A stretch of DNA of 64,000 bases from Enterocloster bolteae (GCF_002234575.2 NZ_CP022464.2:4712001-4776000), one strand, 5' to 3'; numbered from the stretch's first letter, positions 1 to 6,574 are shown. The notes: generated by a model not told the origin, from the letters alone. Numbers and translations: made by a program.

Positions 1-2
1 CC

Positions 3-734
3 GCGCCCCACAACACATGGCGTTTCTACATGGAGCAGACAAGCGACCGCGTTCTTGCCTATGCAATCGAGCTGACGGGAAAGGAGCGCGGGAAAATCAA
101 GGGCAATCTGTACGAACTGGACTACTCTAAACATTATGAGCGCGTCAAGGAAAAGGAGCTGCCCGCCGATACGGTGAAGCTGATTTATGAGCATGGGGAA
201 AGGGTACAGGAAGCCGGGAGATATTTTGACGGAACCCCAGACCCGCAGCTTGGGAAATTTGAACGCTTTGAAGCCGTACCCAACGACCCGGACGCGCTGC
301 AATCGCTCTTACAGGAAGAACGGCGCAGCCGGGAGCAGCTTTCGCCGGGGGATTTCAAGGCGCATATTGCCGCTTTGCGGGACGGGCTGATTGAAACGGA
401 AGCGCGGCGCATTGTGCGGGAAATGAAGCGGCATTACGAGCCGAACAGCCCGAACAAGACCCATTTCATGGCAGAGCTTTCCCCGGCGTTCATGCGGCTT
501 GCAGCCACAAAGGACACTGACCGCCTTTTCTCCATGCTGCCCTACAAGACCCTTTCCTTTTCCAAAATCGAGGGCAGACATGGGACGTATGCGCTGATTG
601 ACAAGGGGGAGAACCGGGACAGGGAGATAAGGAAGCCCCGCCCCTCTATCCGGGCGCAGCTTAAAGCAGACAAGGCAAAGACCGCCCCGAAAAAGGCGGC
701 GGCAAAAACAAAAAATCACGATATGGAGGTATGA
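3..734 (+). CDS. C-terminal part of an element-encoded protein of unknown function (5' end outside window)
   Basis: The frame is open from the left edge (it reads through Trp-Arg-Phe-Tyr just before the first internal Met at 30), so this is probably the end of a longer protein rather than a 234-residue protein starting at 30. The visible part is charged, without membrane segments, and ends in a Lys/Ala-rich basic tail (about the last 35 residues) that could bind nucleic acid. It is followed at once by two small transfer-associated genes with start/stop overlaps, so it probably belongs to the same operon. I do not recognise a catalytic motif and assign no function. Large multi-domain proteins of unknown role are common at this place in Tn1549-type elements. 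Confidence 0.6.
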   Translation, partial: APHNTWRFYMEQTSDRVLAYAIELTGKERGKIKGNLYELDYSKHYERVKEKELPADTVKLIYEHGERVQEAGRYFDGTPDPQLGKFERFEAVPNDPDALQSLLQEERRSREQLSPGDFKAHIAALRDGLIETEARRIVREMKRHYEPNSPNKTHFMAELSPAFMRLAATKDTDRLFSMLPYKTLSFSKIEGRHGTYALIDKGENRDREIRKPRPSIRAQLKADKAKTAPKKAAAKTKNHDMEV

Positions 735-943
735 GCATGATTAGACTGACTGTTGAAGAAACAAACCTTTTGAGCATTTACAACGAGGGCGGCAAGCGGG
801 CTTTGATTGAGAATGTCAACGCCGCGCTGCCCTACATGGACGCGGATATGCGGGAGCTTGCAAAGCGCACCCTTTCCAAAGTGGACGCTTTGACCGAAGC
901 GGAATTTGCAGAGCTTCCCATTTACGCCGCTGATGAAGTATGA
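731..943 (+). CDS. Putative transposon-transfer assisting protein (TTRAP-like)
   Basis: A 70-residue acidic protein beginning Met-Ser-Met-Ile-Arg-Leu-Thr-Val-Glu-Glu-Thr-Asn-Leu. The 'TVEETNLLSIYN' start and the 'LTEAEFAELPIY' end match my recollection of the small TTRAP family of Tn1549-like conjugative elements; its biochemical role is not established. It overlaps the upstream gene by 4 bases and its own stop overlaps the next start (ATGA at 940-943), so the three are translationally coupled. The second Met (737) is an alternative start. Confidence 0.75.
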   Translation: MSMIRLTVEETNLLSIYNEGGKRALIENVNAALPYMDADMRELAKRTLSKVDALTEAEFAELPIYAADEV

Positions 944-1305
944 ACGGGGTTAAGCGGCTGACGCCGCCCCAGAGCCGGAAAGTCAACGCCCTTGTGCGCC
1001 GGACGTGCTGCAATTATGATAACGGGAACTGTATCTTACTGGACGACGGGGACGAGTGCGTATGTCCGCAGCTCATTTCCTATTCGCTTCTCTGCAAGTG
1101 GTTCCGGGTTGCGGTGCTTCCCGCCGACAGGCTGCTTTATGCGGAGCTTTACCAGACAGGGGATAAGAAGAAATGTACCGAGTGCGGCGCGTTCTTTGCG
1201 TCAACCTCTAACAGTGTCAAATACTGCCCCGTCTGCCGGAAACGTATCACCCGCAGACAAGCCGCCGAGCGCATGAGGAAAAGACGCGCCCCTGTTACGC
1301 AGTAG
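940..1305 (+). CDS. Cysteine-rich VLP-type protein
   Basis: A 121-residue basic protein with two cysteine clusters. The N-terminal part has Cys-Cys (about residues 23-24) with further Cys near 31, 40 and 42. The C-terminal half has a clear zinc-ribbon pattern (C-x2-C about residue 79, then C-x2-C about residue 96) followed by an Arg-rich tail. This layout matches the 'Cys_rich_VLP' family found in conjugative transposons, with the VLP tripeptide present as Val-Leu-Pro near residue 59. It probably binds zinc and perhaps nucleic acid; the function is unknown. It overlaps the preceding small gene by 4 bases. Its stop codon lies inside the left arm of a 12-bp inverted repeat. Confidence 0.75.
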   Translation: MNGVKRLTPPQSRKVNALVRRTCCNYDNGNCILLDDGDECVCPQLISYSLLCKWFRVAVLPADRLLYAELYQTGDKKKCTECGAFFASTSNSVKYCPVCRKRITRRQAAERMRKRRAPVTQ

Positions 1306-1405
1306 GCGCGGAAAATCCCTTGATTTACAGGGCTTTCCGGGCGTGAAAATCGGATAGGCGATACTTTATACCTTTACCCCCAAAAATGGCGTTCTACTGC
1401 GTAAC
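1294..1405. repeat. 12-bp perfect inverted repeat bracketing a structured intergenic segment
   Basis: GTTACGCAGTAG at 1294-1305 is exactly complementary to CTACTGCGTAAC at 1394-1405. The left arm includes the stop codon of the Cys-rich VLP gene. The enclosed segment holds a second hairpin (GGAAA..CCCT / AGGG..TTTCC around 1310-1342). Confidence 0.6.
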
Positions 1406-1429
1406 ATTCACGAAAACAGCACCCATAAA

Positions 1430-1478
1430 AAGACAGGGCGCGGAAGTCATATACTGGCTTCCGCGCCCTGTTCTTTTT
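1430..1478. terminator. Strong intrinsic terminator between convergent genes
   Basis: A 16-bp GC-rich stem (ACAGGGCGCGGAAGTC paired with GGCTTCCGCGCCCTGT, one G-T pair) with a short loop is followed on the plus strand by TTCTTTTTTT. On the minus strand the stem is followed by CTTTTTATG, so it may act on both the plus-strand Cys-rich gene and the minus-strand mobilization operon. Confidence 0.85.
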
Positions 1479-1482
1479 TTGC

Positions 1483-1734
1483 CTATCTGACATTTCCCTT
1501 TTCCATTTCTTCAAGCGGGAACTGCGGGAGGGCTTCTATCAGCTTCTTTGTGATGGACTGGCGCATATCTTCGTTGATTTCCTGTTTCGTGCTTCCGTCC
1601 GGCTGTCTGACCGCTACCGTCGATAGCCTGTCGATTTCGTCCTTGTAGCACTCCACGACTTTCTCCACCGCCCATTTTTCCCCGGCAACGGCGGCGCGTA
1701 TGGTTTCATATTCCGGCATTTTCTGGTTTTCCAT
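1483..1734 (-). CDS. Small helix-turn-helix protein of the mobilization operon (Tn916 Orf8-like)
   Basis: An 83-residue protein that begins Met-Glu-Asn-Gln-Lys-Met. The start at 1734 is chosen because GAGGAG lies 8 bases upstream; the reading frame remains open further upstream to 1770 without a better ribosome site. The pattern 'IRAAVAGEKWAVEKVVECY...LSTVAV' followed by 'DEDMRQSITKKLIEALPQF'-type sequence resembles the small HTH proteins (HTH_16 family) of conjugative transposons. These pair with sigma-like factors in element regulation. It is the last gene of the minus-strand module XRE-mobC-relaxase-HTH. A related protein is encoded at 6,555-6,815. Confidence 0.7.
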   Translation of the reverse strand: MENQKMPEYETIRAAVAGEKWAVEKVVECYKDEIDRLSTVAVRQPDGSTKQEINEDMRQSITKKLIEALPQFPLEEMEKGNVR

Positions 1735-1797
1735 GCTCAACGCTCCTCTGCTTTTTGATAGCCCTATCATAGCACAGCGGCGGGGATTTTGCTATCC

Positions 1798-3144
1798 TTA
1801 TCCGCGCTCTGTTCCCTTTTCCCGTTCCGGCTGCCTGTCTGCCTGTAAAATGCTGTCAATGTTCTGCTTGATAATATCGTATTCCCGGACTTTCTTTTTC
1901 AGCTTCCCATAGTCGGCATAAAGGGCTTCTTTCTGCGCTTGGAGGGCTTCATATTCCGATTGCAGCGCGGCAAGGTTCGGGAGCTTTGCAATGCCCGCCG
2001 CTTTCAGCGACCTTGCGGCGGCTTCATGTAGGATAATCGCCTGTTCCTGTCCGGCGCGGTACTTCTCCCTGTTCCTTGCCTTGCGGTATGCGTCATAGAC
2101 GGGCTTTGTCTTTTGGTAGGTGGAAACATTCTTGATAAGCACCGCCATGTCCGCAAGCCGCTTTTCCGCGTCCTTCAATGCGTCTGCCGCCTGTCCGCTT
2201 TCCGCTGCCATTTCTTCAATCCGGCTGACTAAATCCGCGTACTGTTCAATCTTATGTTCCGTCAAGAAATTCATGGTCTTTGCTGCCTGTTTCAGATTGT
2301 GGATTTTCGCCCACTGTTCATAGCCCTTACTCTGCGCCGCCTTGATACTGTTCTCAATGTCGATAAGCAGCGAAACGCCGCGCTGCTCTCTGGGGGCTTT
2401 CGCCGCCTTTGCCCGTCTGCCCGCTATCCGTTCCCTTATGGCTTCCTCTGTATAATCCGCGCCGAGGGTTTTAAGACGGGTGAAGCGTTCCTGTCCGGGG
2501 GCGCGGCATGACACATATTTCCCCGGCTTTATCTCATAGCCCGCCGCCTGTAACCGCTGCAACAATTCCTCAAAACTGGAAACTTGGGGGATAAGCGCGT
2601 CAACGGCAATCTTTAGCTTGCCTTTCCAACTTGTACCCGTCTTTTCTGCCTGGTACTCCGCATAGCTCTTTCCCTTGCTGCCCTTGCCGGGAACGACGAC
2701 GGACAAGCCATTTTCCCGACACAGCTTGTCGCTCATGTTCCGTATGCCGTAATAGCTCCTTTTGTTGGAATTATATTTGCGGTGGTCTACGAAATTTACG
2801 GCGCAGAAAATAATGTGATTGTGGACGTGTCCTTTGTCAATGTGCGTCGTGAGTACATATTCATGCTGCCCCTTTGTTACCGCGTCGGCAAGCTGCTTTC
2901 CGATTTCATGGGCTTTCTGATAATCGACTTCCCCCGGCTCAAAGGACTGTATCAGATGAAAGGCTAAATTGTTCCCCTTTTGGAGTGCTTGGGACAAGGT
3001 ATATTCAAATTCAATATCTGCCGTTTCATAGGAGCAGCCGAAAGAGGACACAAGCATTTTTCCGTCCGTCTTGTCCGGGTTTTCGATATAGTCAAGGGCT
3101 TTGCTTAGAGTGCTTTTAATAGGCTTAATCTTTGTAACCGCCAT
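1798..3144 (-). CDS. MobA/VirD2-family HUH relaxase
   Basis: The 448-residue protein nicks the transfer origin and pilots the strand during conjugation. The three-histidine metal site is visible as H101-I-D-K-G-H106-V-H108-N-H110, the hallmark of HUH relaxases. Tyr19 in 'LDYIENPDKT' is the likely nucleophile. The C-terminal half (about 240-448) is Lys/Glu-rich and predicted helical, with coiled-coil character. The start overlaps the end of mobC by 40 bases, indicating coupled translation. Architecture and neighbours match the relaxase of Tn1549-type elements. No coupling protein or type IV secretion genes are visible here; they would lie to the left if the element is self-transmissible. Confidence 0.9.
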   Translation of the reverse strand: MAVTKIKPIKSTLSKALDYIENPDKTDGKMLVSSFGCSYETADIEFEYTLSQALQKGNNLAFHLIQSFEPGEVDYQKAHEIGKQLADAVTKGQHEYVLTTHIDKGHVHNHIIFCAVNFVDHRKYNSNKRSYYGIRNMSDKLCRENGLSVVVPGKGSKGKSYAEYQAEKTGTSWKGKLKIAVDALIPQVSSFEELLQRLQAAGYEIKPGKYVSCRAPGQERFTRLKTLGADYTEEAIRERIAGRRAKAAKAPREQRGVSLLIDIENSIKAAQSKGYEQWAKIHNLKQAAKTMNFLTEHKIEQYADLVSRIEEMAAESGQAADALKDAEKRLADMAVLIKNVSTYQKTKPVYDAYRKARNREKYRAGQEQAIILHEAAARSLKAAGIAKLPNLAALQSEYEALQAQKEALYADYGKLKKKVREYDIIKQNIDSILQADRQPEREKGTERG

Positions 3145-3434
3145 ATCTCCGCAAGCACCCCCTTTATTTCCTCTATGTCCTCTTGGTATGCGTTCCCCGT
3201 CGCGTTTACGCGGCGTGCTATCTGGTTGACGTTGACACCGATTTTCTGTATCTCTGCGGTCATTGCCTTTATATCGGCATGGTCTATCTGAATGATATAC
3301 CCGTCAATGGCAATCTTCCGCAGATATGCCGCCATGTTCCGGGTGGGTACGAGCTTCATTTTTTCCAGTATTAAATCCCGTTCCGCTTCCGTCACTCTGA
3401 ATTTGATTTGCACCGTTCTTTTGCGTCCGTTCAT
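3105..3434 (-). CDS. mobC: MobC-type relaxosome accessory protein
   Basis: A 109-residue protein beginning Met-Asn-Gly-Arg-Lys-Arg-Thr-Val-Gln-Ile-Lys. The start at 3434 is chosen for the AAAGGAGC 8-9 bases upstream. The N-terminal stretch resembles a ribbon-helix-helix ('VQIKFRVTEAERDLILEKM'). The middle has the family pattern 'MAAYLRKIAIDGYI' and 'IQKIGVNVNQIARRVN', characteristic of MobC proteins that bind near oriT and help the relaxase nick. The 3' end overlaps the relaxase start. No missing key region is apparent. Confidence 0.88.
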   Translation of the reverse strand: MNGRKRTVQIKFRVTEAERDLILEKMKLVPTRNMAAYLRKIAIDGYIIQIDHADIKAMTAEIQKIGVNVNQIARRVNATGNAYQEDIEEIKGVLAEIWRLQRLSLLKAL

Positions 3435-3621
3435 GTATTCGCTCCTTTCCTTTCCGTTCCGAGGGTTTGGGACACTTCCCAACAAGCAATTTTCAACCGA
3501 CGCGCCGCAGCGCGGGAGGGGAAAATACGGAAGTGGGTACCCGCTTCCTATGCTTGCTACGAATGTTTTTATCCCTTATGCCTTACTACGGAGCTATGCC
3601 CGGTTTTGCCAAACTTCCGCA
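3435..3621. other. Candidate transfer origin (oriT) region
   Basis: The non-coding stretch directly upstream of mobC, where oriT is usually found in this family. It contains several dyads: a near-perfect 20-bp palindrome GGAAGTGGGTACCCGCTTCC (3,531-3,550), CGCGCCGCAGCGCG (about 3,502-3,515) and GGGACACTTCCC near 3,470. I cannot recognise a specific nick sequence, so the assignment rests on position and structure only. Confidence 0.35.
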
Positions 3622-3663
3622 AAAGAAAAACGCTGCAATCCTCAAAAAAAGATTACAACGCTC
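3622..3663 (-). terminator. Intrinsic terminator downstream of the XRE regulator
   Basis: Read on the minus strand, GCGTTGTAATC and GATTGCAGCG form a stem around a T-rich loop, followed by TTTTTCTTTT. It separates the regulator gene from mobC. Confidence 0.65.
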
Positions 3664-3695
3664 TCTAAACCTTATTCAATTCTGACGGACACTTC

Positions 3696-4049
3696 TTATC
3701 TGCCCTCTGTTTCGACTTCCGCTATCTCCTTTGCCGTTGCGCTCACAATCCGTATGCCTGTATCGCTCATACCGTCAAGAAGCGCGTCAAGCTGCCGCCG
3801 CTGCGTGTTCTTCTCTGGCGGCGTTTCCAAAAGAAACTGGTCTACGGATATATTGTAGCGGAGCATAAGCTCAAAGAAAATCTGTAAACTTGGGTGCTGC
3901 CCCTTGTTCTCAATGTTCGCAAGGTAGCGCGGCGAGATAAACATTTCGTCGCTCACTTTCTTGCGGCTCTCCTTGCGCCCTGTCCGCGCCGCCTTTATCG
4001 CTGCCCCAAAAGCCTTGAAATCGTATTTCGGTACTGGTCTTTTTGCCAT
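3696..4049 (-). CDS. XRE/Cro-family DNA-binding regulator
   Basis: A 117-residue protein with a helix-turn-helix domain over about residues 12-70: 'FGAAIKAARTGRKESRKKVSDEMFISPRYLANIENKGQHPS' is a typical XRE pattern. The C-terminal 45 residues are charged and may mediate oligomerisation. It is divergent from the resistance cargo and upstream of mobC-relaxase, so it probably controls transfer genes; the target is inferred. The start has AGGGTG upstream. Confidence 0.85.
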   Translation of the reverse strand: MAKRPVPKYDFKAFGAAIKAARTGRKESRKKVSDEMFISPRYLANIENKGQHPSLQIFFELMLRYNISVDQFLLETPPEKNTQRRQLDALLDGMSDTGIRIVSATAKEIAEVETEGR

Positions 4050-4143
4050 AGTTATTCACCCTGTTACATTTTACTGTTCCCCTTTCTTCTTGGATATGTC
4101 TACACAATTCAATCAGTTAGCCAAAATAATTCATATGTATATG

Positions 4144-4172
4144 TTGACAATTAGCCGCTTTTTTTGTATAGT
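4144..4172 (+). promoter_or_regulatory. Sigma-A promoter of the resistance-type cargo operon
   Basis: A consensus -35 TTGACA (4,144-4,149) and -10 TATAGT (4,167-4,172) are separated by exactly 17 bases. The next feature is a leader ORF with its own ribosome-binding site. Confidence 0.85.
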
Positions 4173-4195
4173 ATTATTAAAAGGGGGAAATGTTT

Positions 4196-4222
4196 ATGTT
4201 ACATAGCATGCGTATTCGATAA
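4196..4222 (+). CDS. Eight-residue leader peptide MLHSMRIR
   Basis: An ATG preceded by AAGGGGG at 8-base spacing encodes Met-Leu-His-Ser-Met-Arg-Ile-Arg and a stop. The coding bases from 4,206 onward are the left arm of a long stem that pairs with 4,274-4,292. A ribosome translating or stalled on the leader would therefore open that stem. Short leaders of this kind precede tet(M), erm and other genes for ribosome-targeting drugs; that comparison is from knowledge of those genes. Confidence 0.7.
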   Translation: MLHSMRIR

Positions 4223-4411
4223 GCATTGAAATCAAAAAAGATTTTTCCCATTTTCAATATGGGCTTTTTTGTCATGCTTATTTTGCGTATGCTATACAAC
4301 AAAACTAACGATGTATAGACATAGTATAAAAACTATGCCTTAATTTTGTTGTAGTGTTATATGTATAAATGCAGGTCAATGCTCATGTTGAGAATTGACC
4401 TGTATTTTTTT
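4206..4411 (+). promoter_or_regulatory. Transcription attenuator with two intrinsic terminators
   Basis: Stem 1 pairs 4,206-4,226 with 4,274-4,292. Inside it is a terminator hairpin (CAAAAAAG and CCCAT pairing with ATGGG and CTTTTTTG, 4,233-4,271). A further dyad pairs ACAACAAAACTAA (about 4,296) with TTAATTTTGTTGT (about 4,340). A second terminator, CAGGTCAAT/ATTGACCTG, at 4,372-4,402 is followed by a T run to 4,411. The coding genes start only 20 bases later. The arrangement suggests read-through only when translation of the leader is disturbed. Confidence 0.75.
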
Positions 4412-4430
4412 GCACAAAAGGAGAAATATT

Positions 4431-4616
4431 ATGCTTGAAAAATATTGGATAAAATGTCCAATTTGTAACGGAAAGACGAGGGTTCAAGTATTTTATAATA
4501 CGGTATTAAGAAATTTTCCTCTTTTCTGCCCTAAATGTAAATTAACACATATCATTGATGTTGAAAAATTAGAAATCATAATCAAAAACTCTGAAAAACA
4601 AAAGGAAGGATATTAA
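4431..4616 (+). CDS. Cysteine-rich KTR-domain protein
   Basis: A 61-residue protein starting Met-Leu-Glu-Lys-Tyr-Trp-Ile-Lys-Cys. The start is fixed by AAAGGAGA 7 bases upstream. Two C-x2-C knuckles (C9-P-I-C12 and C35-P-K-C38) form a likely zinc ribbon, and 'NGKTRVQV' supplies the Lys-Thr-Arg that names the family. Such proteins are recurrently encoded beside tetracycline and other resistance genes on Gram-positive conjugative elements; their role is unknown. The stop is followed directly by the ATG of the methyltransferase gene, and the AAAGGAAGG for that gene lies inside this one, so the two are co-transcribed and translationally coupled. Confidence 0.8.
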   Translation: MLEKYWIKCPICNGKTRVQVFYNTVLRNFPLFCPKCKLTHIIDVEKLEIIIKNSEKQKEGY

Positions 4617-5606
4617 ATGAAACACTTACCTAAAAGTACACTTACGGAAATATTGAATGACCCATACGGATTTACTTACAAAGAAATGTCGGAAGTAATT
4701 GGAGAGGATAAAGCAAGAGCCTTATATGCGGAATTGTATAAACAGCCATTTCACAAAAAAAATCTATCAATATCAACAAAAAAAGTCTATAAAAGTAGCG
4801 ATACTGAAAAGTATGTTTATGAATTGAAAGACAACAGGTATATCGAAACGGTTTTTATTAAACGGCGAGATGGTGGGACTGTTTGCGTAAGTACGCAAGT
4901 TGGTTGTTCTGTTGGCTGTATTTTTTGTGAGTCCGGACGCAATGGTTTCGTTCGTAATCTAACACCATCTGAAATTGTGCAACAGGTCATATTGATACGT
5001 CAAAAAGTAAATCGTATCGTTTTTATGGGAATGGGAGAACCTTTATTCAATTACGACAACTTGATTGCAGCAATCCATATTCTTCGAGATAGAAATGGAC
5101 TTAACTTTCCAACCGACGGCATTACCGTATCAACAGTTGGTCCAGTTAATCAATTAAAAAAATTGCGCGAAGAACATCTAAAAATTCAGTTGACAATATC
5201 TTTACATGCAGCAACACAGGCTGCGAGAAACTGCATCATTCCTCATATGCACATGTACGCTATTGAAGATGTTGTTAAGCAAGCATTGTCCTATTCACAA
5301 AGGCATAATCGAAAAGTGGTATTTGCGTATTTGCTTTTACCAGGTATAAATGACCGTTCCTCAGATATAAGGCAACTTGCAAAATGGTTTAAGGGCAAAA
5401 ATGTTATGATTAACGTGCTGCAATACAACCCGACGAGTAATTCAAAAATTAGAGCACCACAAAAACAAGAAATGGTTGCGTTCAAACATCAATTAGAGCA
5501 AACAGGACTTGAAGTTACCATGAGAGTTTCTCATGGTAGAGAGATTAAAGCAGCTTGTGGACAGTTAGCTAATACATATAATAAAGCCAAAAAACAACAA
5601 AAATAA
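4617..5606 (+). CDS. RlmN/Cfr-family radical SAM 23S rRNA methyltransferase, divergent and probably a resistance determinant
   Basis: This family methylates A2503 of 23S rRNA: RlmN at C2 (housekeeping), Cfr at C8 (resistance to phenicols, lincosamides, oxazolidinones, pleuromutilins, streptogramin A). The 329-residue protein has the radical SAM cluster C97-S-V-G-C101-I-F-C104, the SAM-binding 'FMGMGEPL' (about 141-148), and both mechanistic cysteines expected for this chemistry: C90 (position equivalent to Cfr Cys105) and C314 in 'AACGQL'. Several signatures ('GMGEPL', 'ISLHA', 'HGREIKAACGQL') look more RlmN-like than Cfr-like, and the N-terminal 70 residues look unlike either. Its low GC, mobile context and leader-peptide attenuator argue for an inducible resistance gene. 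Whether it makes C2 or C8 methylation cannot be read from the sequence. Confidence 0.85.
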   Translation: MKHLPKSTLTEILNDPYGFTYKEMSEVIGEDKARALYAELYKQPFHKKNLSISTKKVYKSSDTEKYVYELKDNRYIETVFIKRRDGGTVCVSTQVGCSVGCIFCESGRNGFVRNLTPSEIVQQVILIRQKVNRIVFMGMGEPLFNYDNLIAAIHILRDRNGLNFPTDGITVSTVGPVNQLKKLREEHLKIQLTISLHAATQAARNCIIPHMHMYAIEDVVKQALSYSQRHNRKVVFAYLLLPGINDRSSDIRQLAKWFKGKNVMINVLQYNPTSNSKIRAPQKQEMVAFKHQLEQTGLEVTMRVSHGREIKAACGQLANTYNKAKKQQK

Positions 5607-5635
5607 TTTAATTAAAAGAGCCAGACGCACAGACG

Positions 5636-5688
5636 CAGAGCCGATAATATGCAGTTTGAAATACTGCTGTTATCGGCTCTTTTTTGAT
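5636..5688 (+). terminator. Intrinsic terminator after the methyltransferase gene
   Basis: GAGCCGATAA pairs with TTATCGGCTC around an inner GCAGT/ACTGC stem and is followed by TTTTTTG. Confidence 0.88.
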
Positions 5689-5832
5689 TTAATTTGTGCC
5701 CCCAATAACCATATTGGAGCAAAATCAGAACTGTTGCTTGTCGTTCTTTGATTTCCGCAGCAGCTTTGAAAAACCAAAGCCGCCGTTTCTTTTTATCTTC
5801 TAATGAAATGACGCGGTATCACTGTTAAAAGC

Positions 5833-5856
5833 GGCGGCTAAAAGGAGGTAGCCGCC
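5833..5856 (+). promoter_or_regulatory. Hairpin presenting a Shine-Dalgarno sequence in its loop
   Basis: GGCGGCTA (5,833-5,840) and TAGCCGCC (5,849-5,856) are perfectly complementary, with AAAGGAGG as the 8-base loop and an ATG immediately after. AGCCGCCG at 5,778-5,785 can pair with the left arm instead, so two mutually exclusive folds are possible. Confidence 0.6.
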
Positions 5857-6170
5857 ATGAAGCACATACCATATCGACAAAATCCGACGGTCATTGACAC
5901 ATCAAAAAAAGCCCGACCACCGCCGGGGAAAACTACGTCTATCAATATGAACTGTCTAATCATCTGAATACCGCTTACAATACCTATACGTCTGTCCGGG
6001 CTTTTCGGACAGGCGTATTTTGCTGCTCAAAAAATTTTTTGAAAAAAATCCGAAAATCTTCGGCGTTTTTTTCAAAAGGCAGTATTGCCCCGCGAAAAGG
6101 GGGAAGCACCACCAACTTTCCAACGAGAAAGGGGGTGAGAATGTGGAACCTAATCGCAGGGAGTTTATAA
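5857..6170 (+). pseudogene. Small element ORF, apparently frameshifted
   Basis: From the ATG at 5,857 the frame reads MKHIPYRQNPTVIDTSKKARP, then continues only to a stop at 5,965-5,967 (36 residues). Shifting frame near 5,915 (within a CCACCGCCGGGGAAAA run) gives a longer open stretch, 'GENYVYQYELSNHLNTAYN' onward, that runs to a stop at 6,168-6,170 and overlaps the next gene. The strong ribosome-binding site suggests it is or was translated. It is either a 36-residue peptide, a broken gene, or a site of programmed or sequencing frameshift. I do not recognise the product. Confidence 0.4.
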
Positions 6171-6574
6171 AACAGTGCGCTTTCCAGAAGTTTTGTAATA
6201 CGGTACTGCACAATGAAGCGTGTGACGCTCACAAAGAGCTGCACAGGCATAAGGCAAGGGAGATTACCTTTTCCGACTTGACCTTAGAAGAAGCGCGGCA
6301 GCTTCATACCTTTGATGAATATTTCAAAGGGGAAATCGCCTTTGAAAGAGCCGGGAAGAAAATCACGCCGAAGCTGCTTCTTGAAGCAATCCGTACTTTG
6401 CCGGAAGAAAAGCGCAAAGCCGTACTCCTGTACTATTTCGAGGGAATGAACGACACCGAGATTGCGGAGCTGTTCGATACGTCGAGAAGCACGATACAGT
6501 ACAGGCGGACAAGCTCTTTTGAGCTGCTAAAAAAATATCTGGAGGAAAATGCTGATGAATGGGACGAATGGTAA
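6143..6574 (+). CDS. Sigma-70 region 4-like regulator of the conjugative element
   Basis: The 143-residue product starts at GTG (Val-Glu-Pro-Asn-Arg-Arg), chosen for AAGGGGG 7-8 bases upstream; the frame is open further 5' without a ribosome site. The C-terminal part 'LLEAIRTLPEEKRKAVLLYYFEGMNDTEIAELFDTSRSTIQYRRTSS' has the pattern of sigma region 4 with its helix-turn-helix; no region 2 is present. Equivalent short factors in Tn916 (orf7-like) and Tn1549 elements regulate transfer or excision. The segment is split here for length: about residues 75-125. It overlaps the next gene by 20 bases. Confidence 0.78.
   Translation: MEPNRREFIKQCAFQKFCNTVLHNEACDAHKELHRHKAREITFSDLTLEEARQLHTFDEYFKGEIAFERAGKKITPKLLLEAIRTLPEEKRKAVLLYYFEGMNDTEIAELFDTSRSTIQYRRTSSFELLKKYLEENADEWDEW

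Larger units (their letters stand above)
4050..4430. other. Intergenic region holding divergent promoters and attenuator
   Basis: It contains the upstream sequence of the XRE regulator (minus strand) and, from 4,144, the promoter, leader peptide and attenuator described separately. It is markedly AT-rich. No additional gene is seen. Confidence 0.7.
5607..6142. other. Intergenic region between cargo operon and sigma-like gene
   Basis: It contains the terminator at 5,636-5,688, a hairpin-presented ribosome-binding site at 5,833-5,856, a short possibly frameshifted ORF from 5,857, and a CTGTCCG/CGGACAG hairpin at about 5,992-6,012. Base composition returns to that of the element backbone around 5,760. 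Confidence 0.6.

Noticed and set aside
4617..5606. Calling this gene cfr outright
   Set aside because: Motifs around the SAM site and C-terminus are closer to RlmN patterns and the N-terminal part differs from Cfr; only family membership can be supported.
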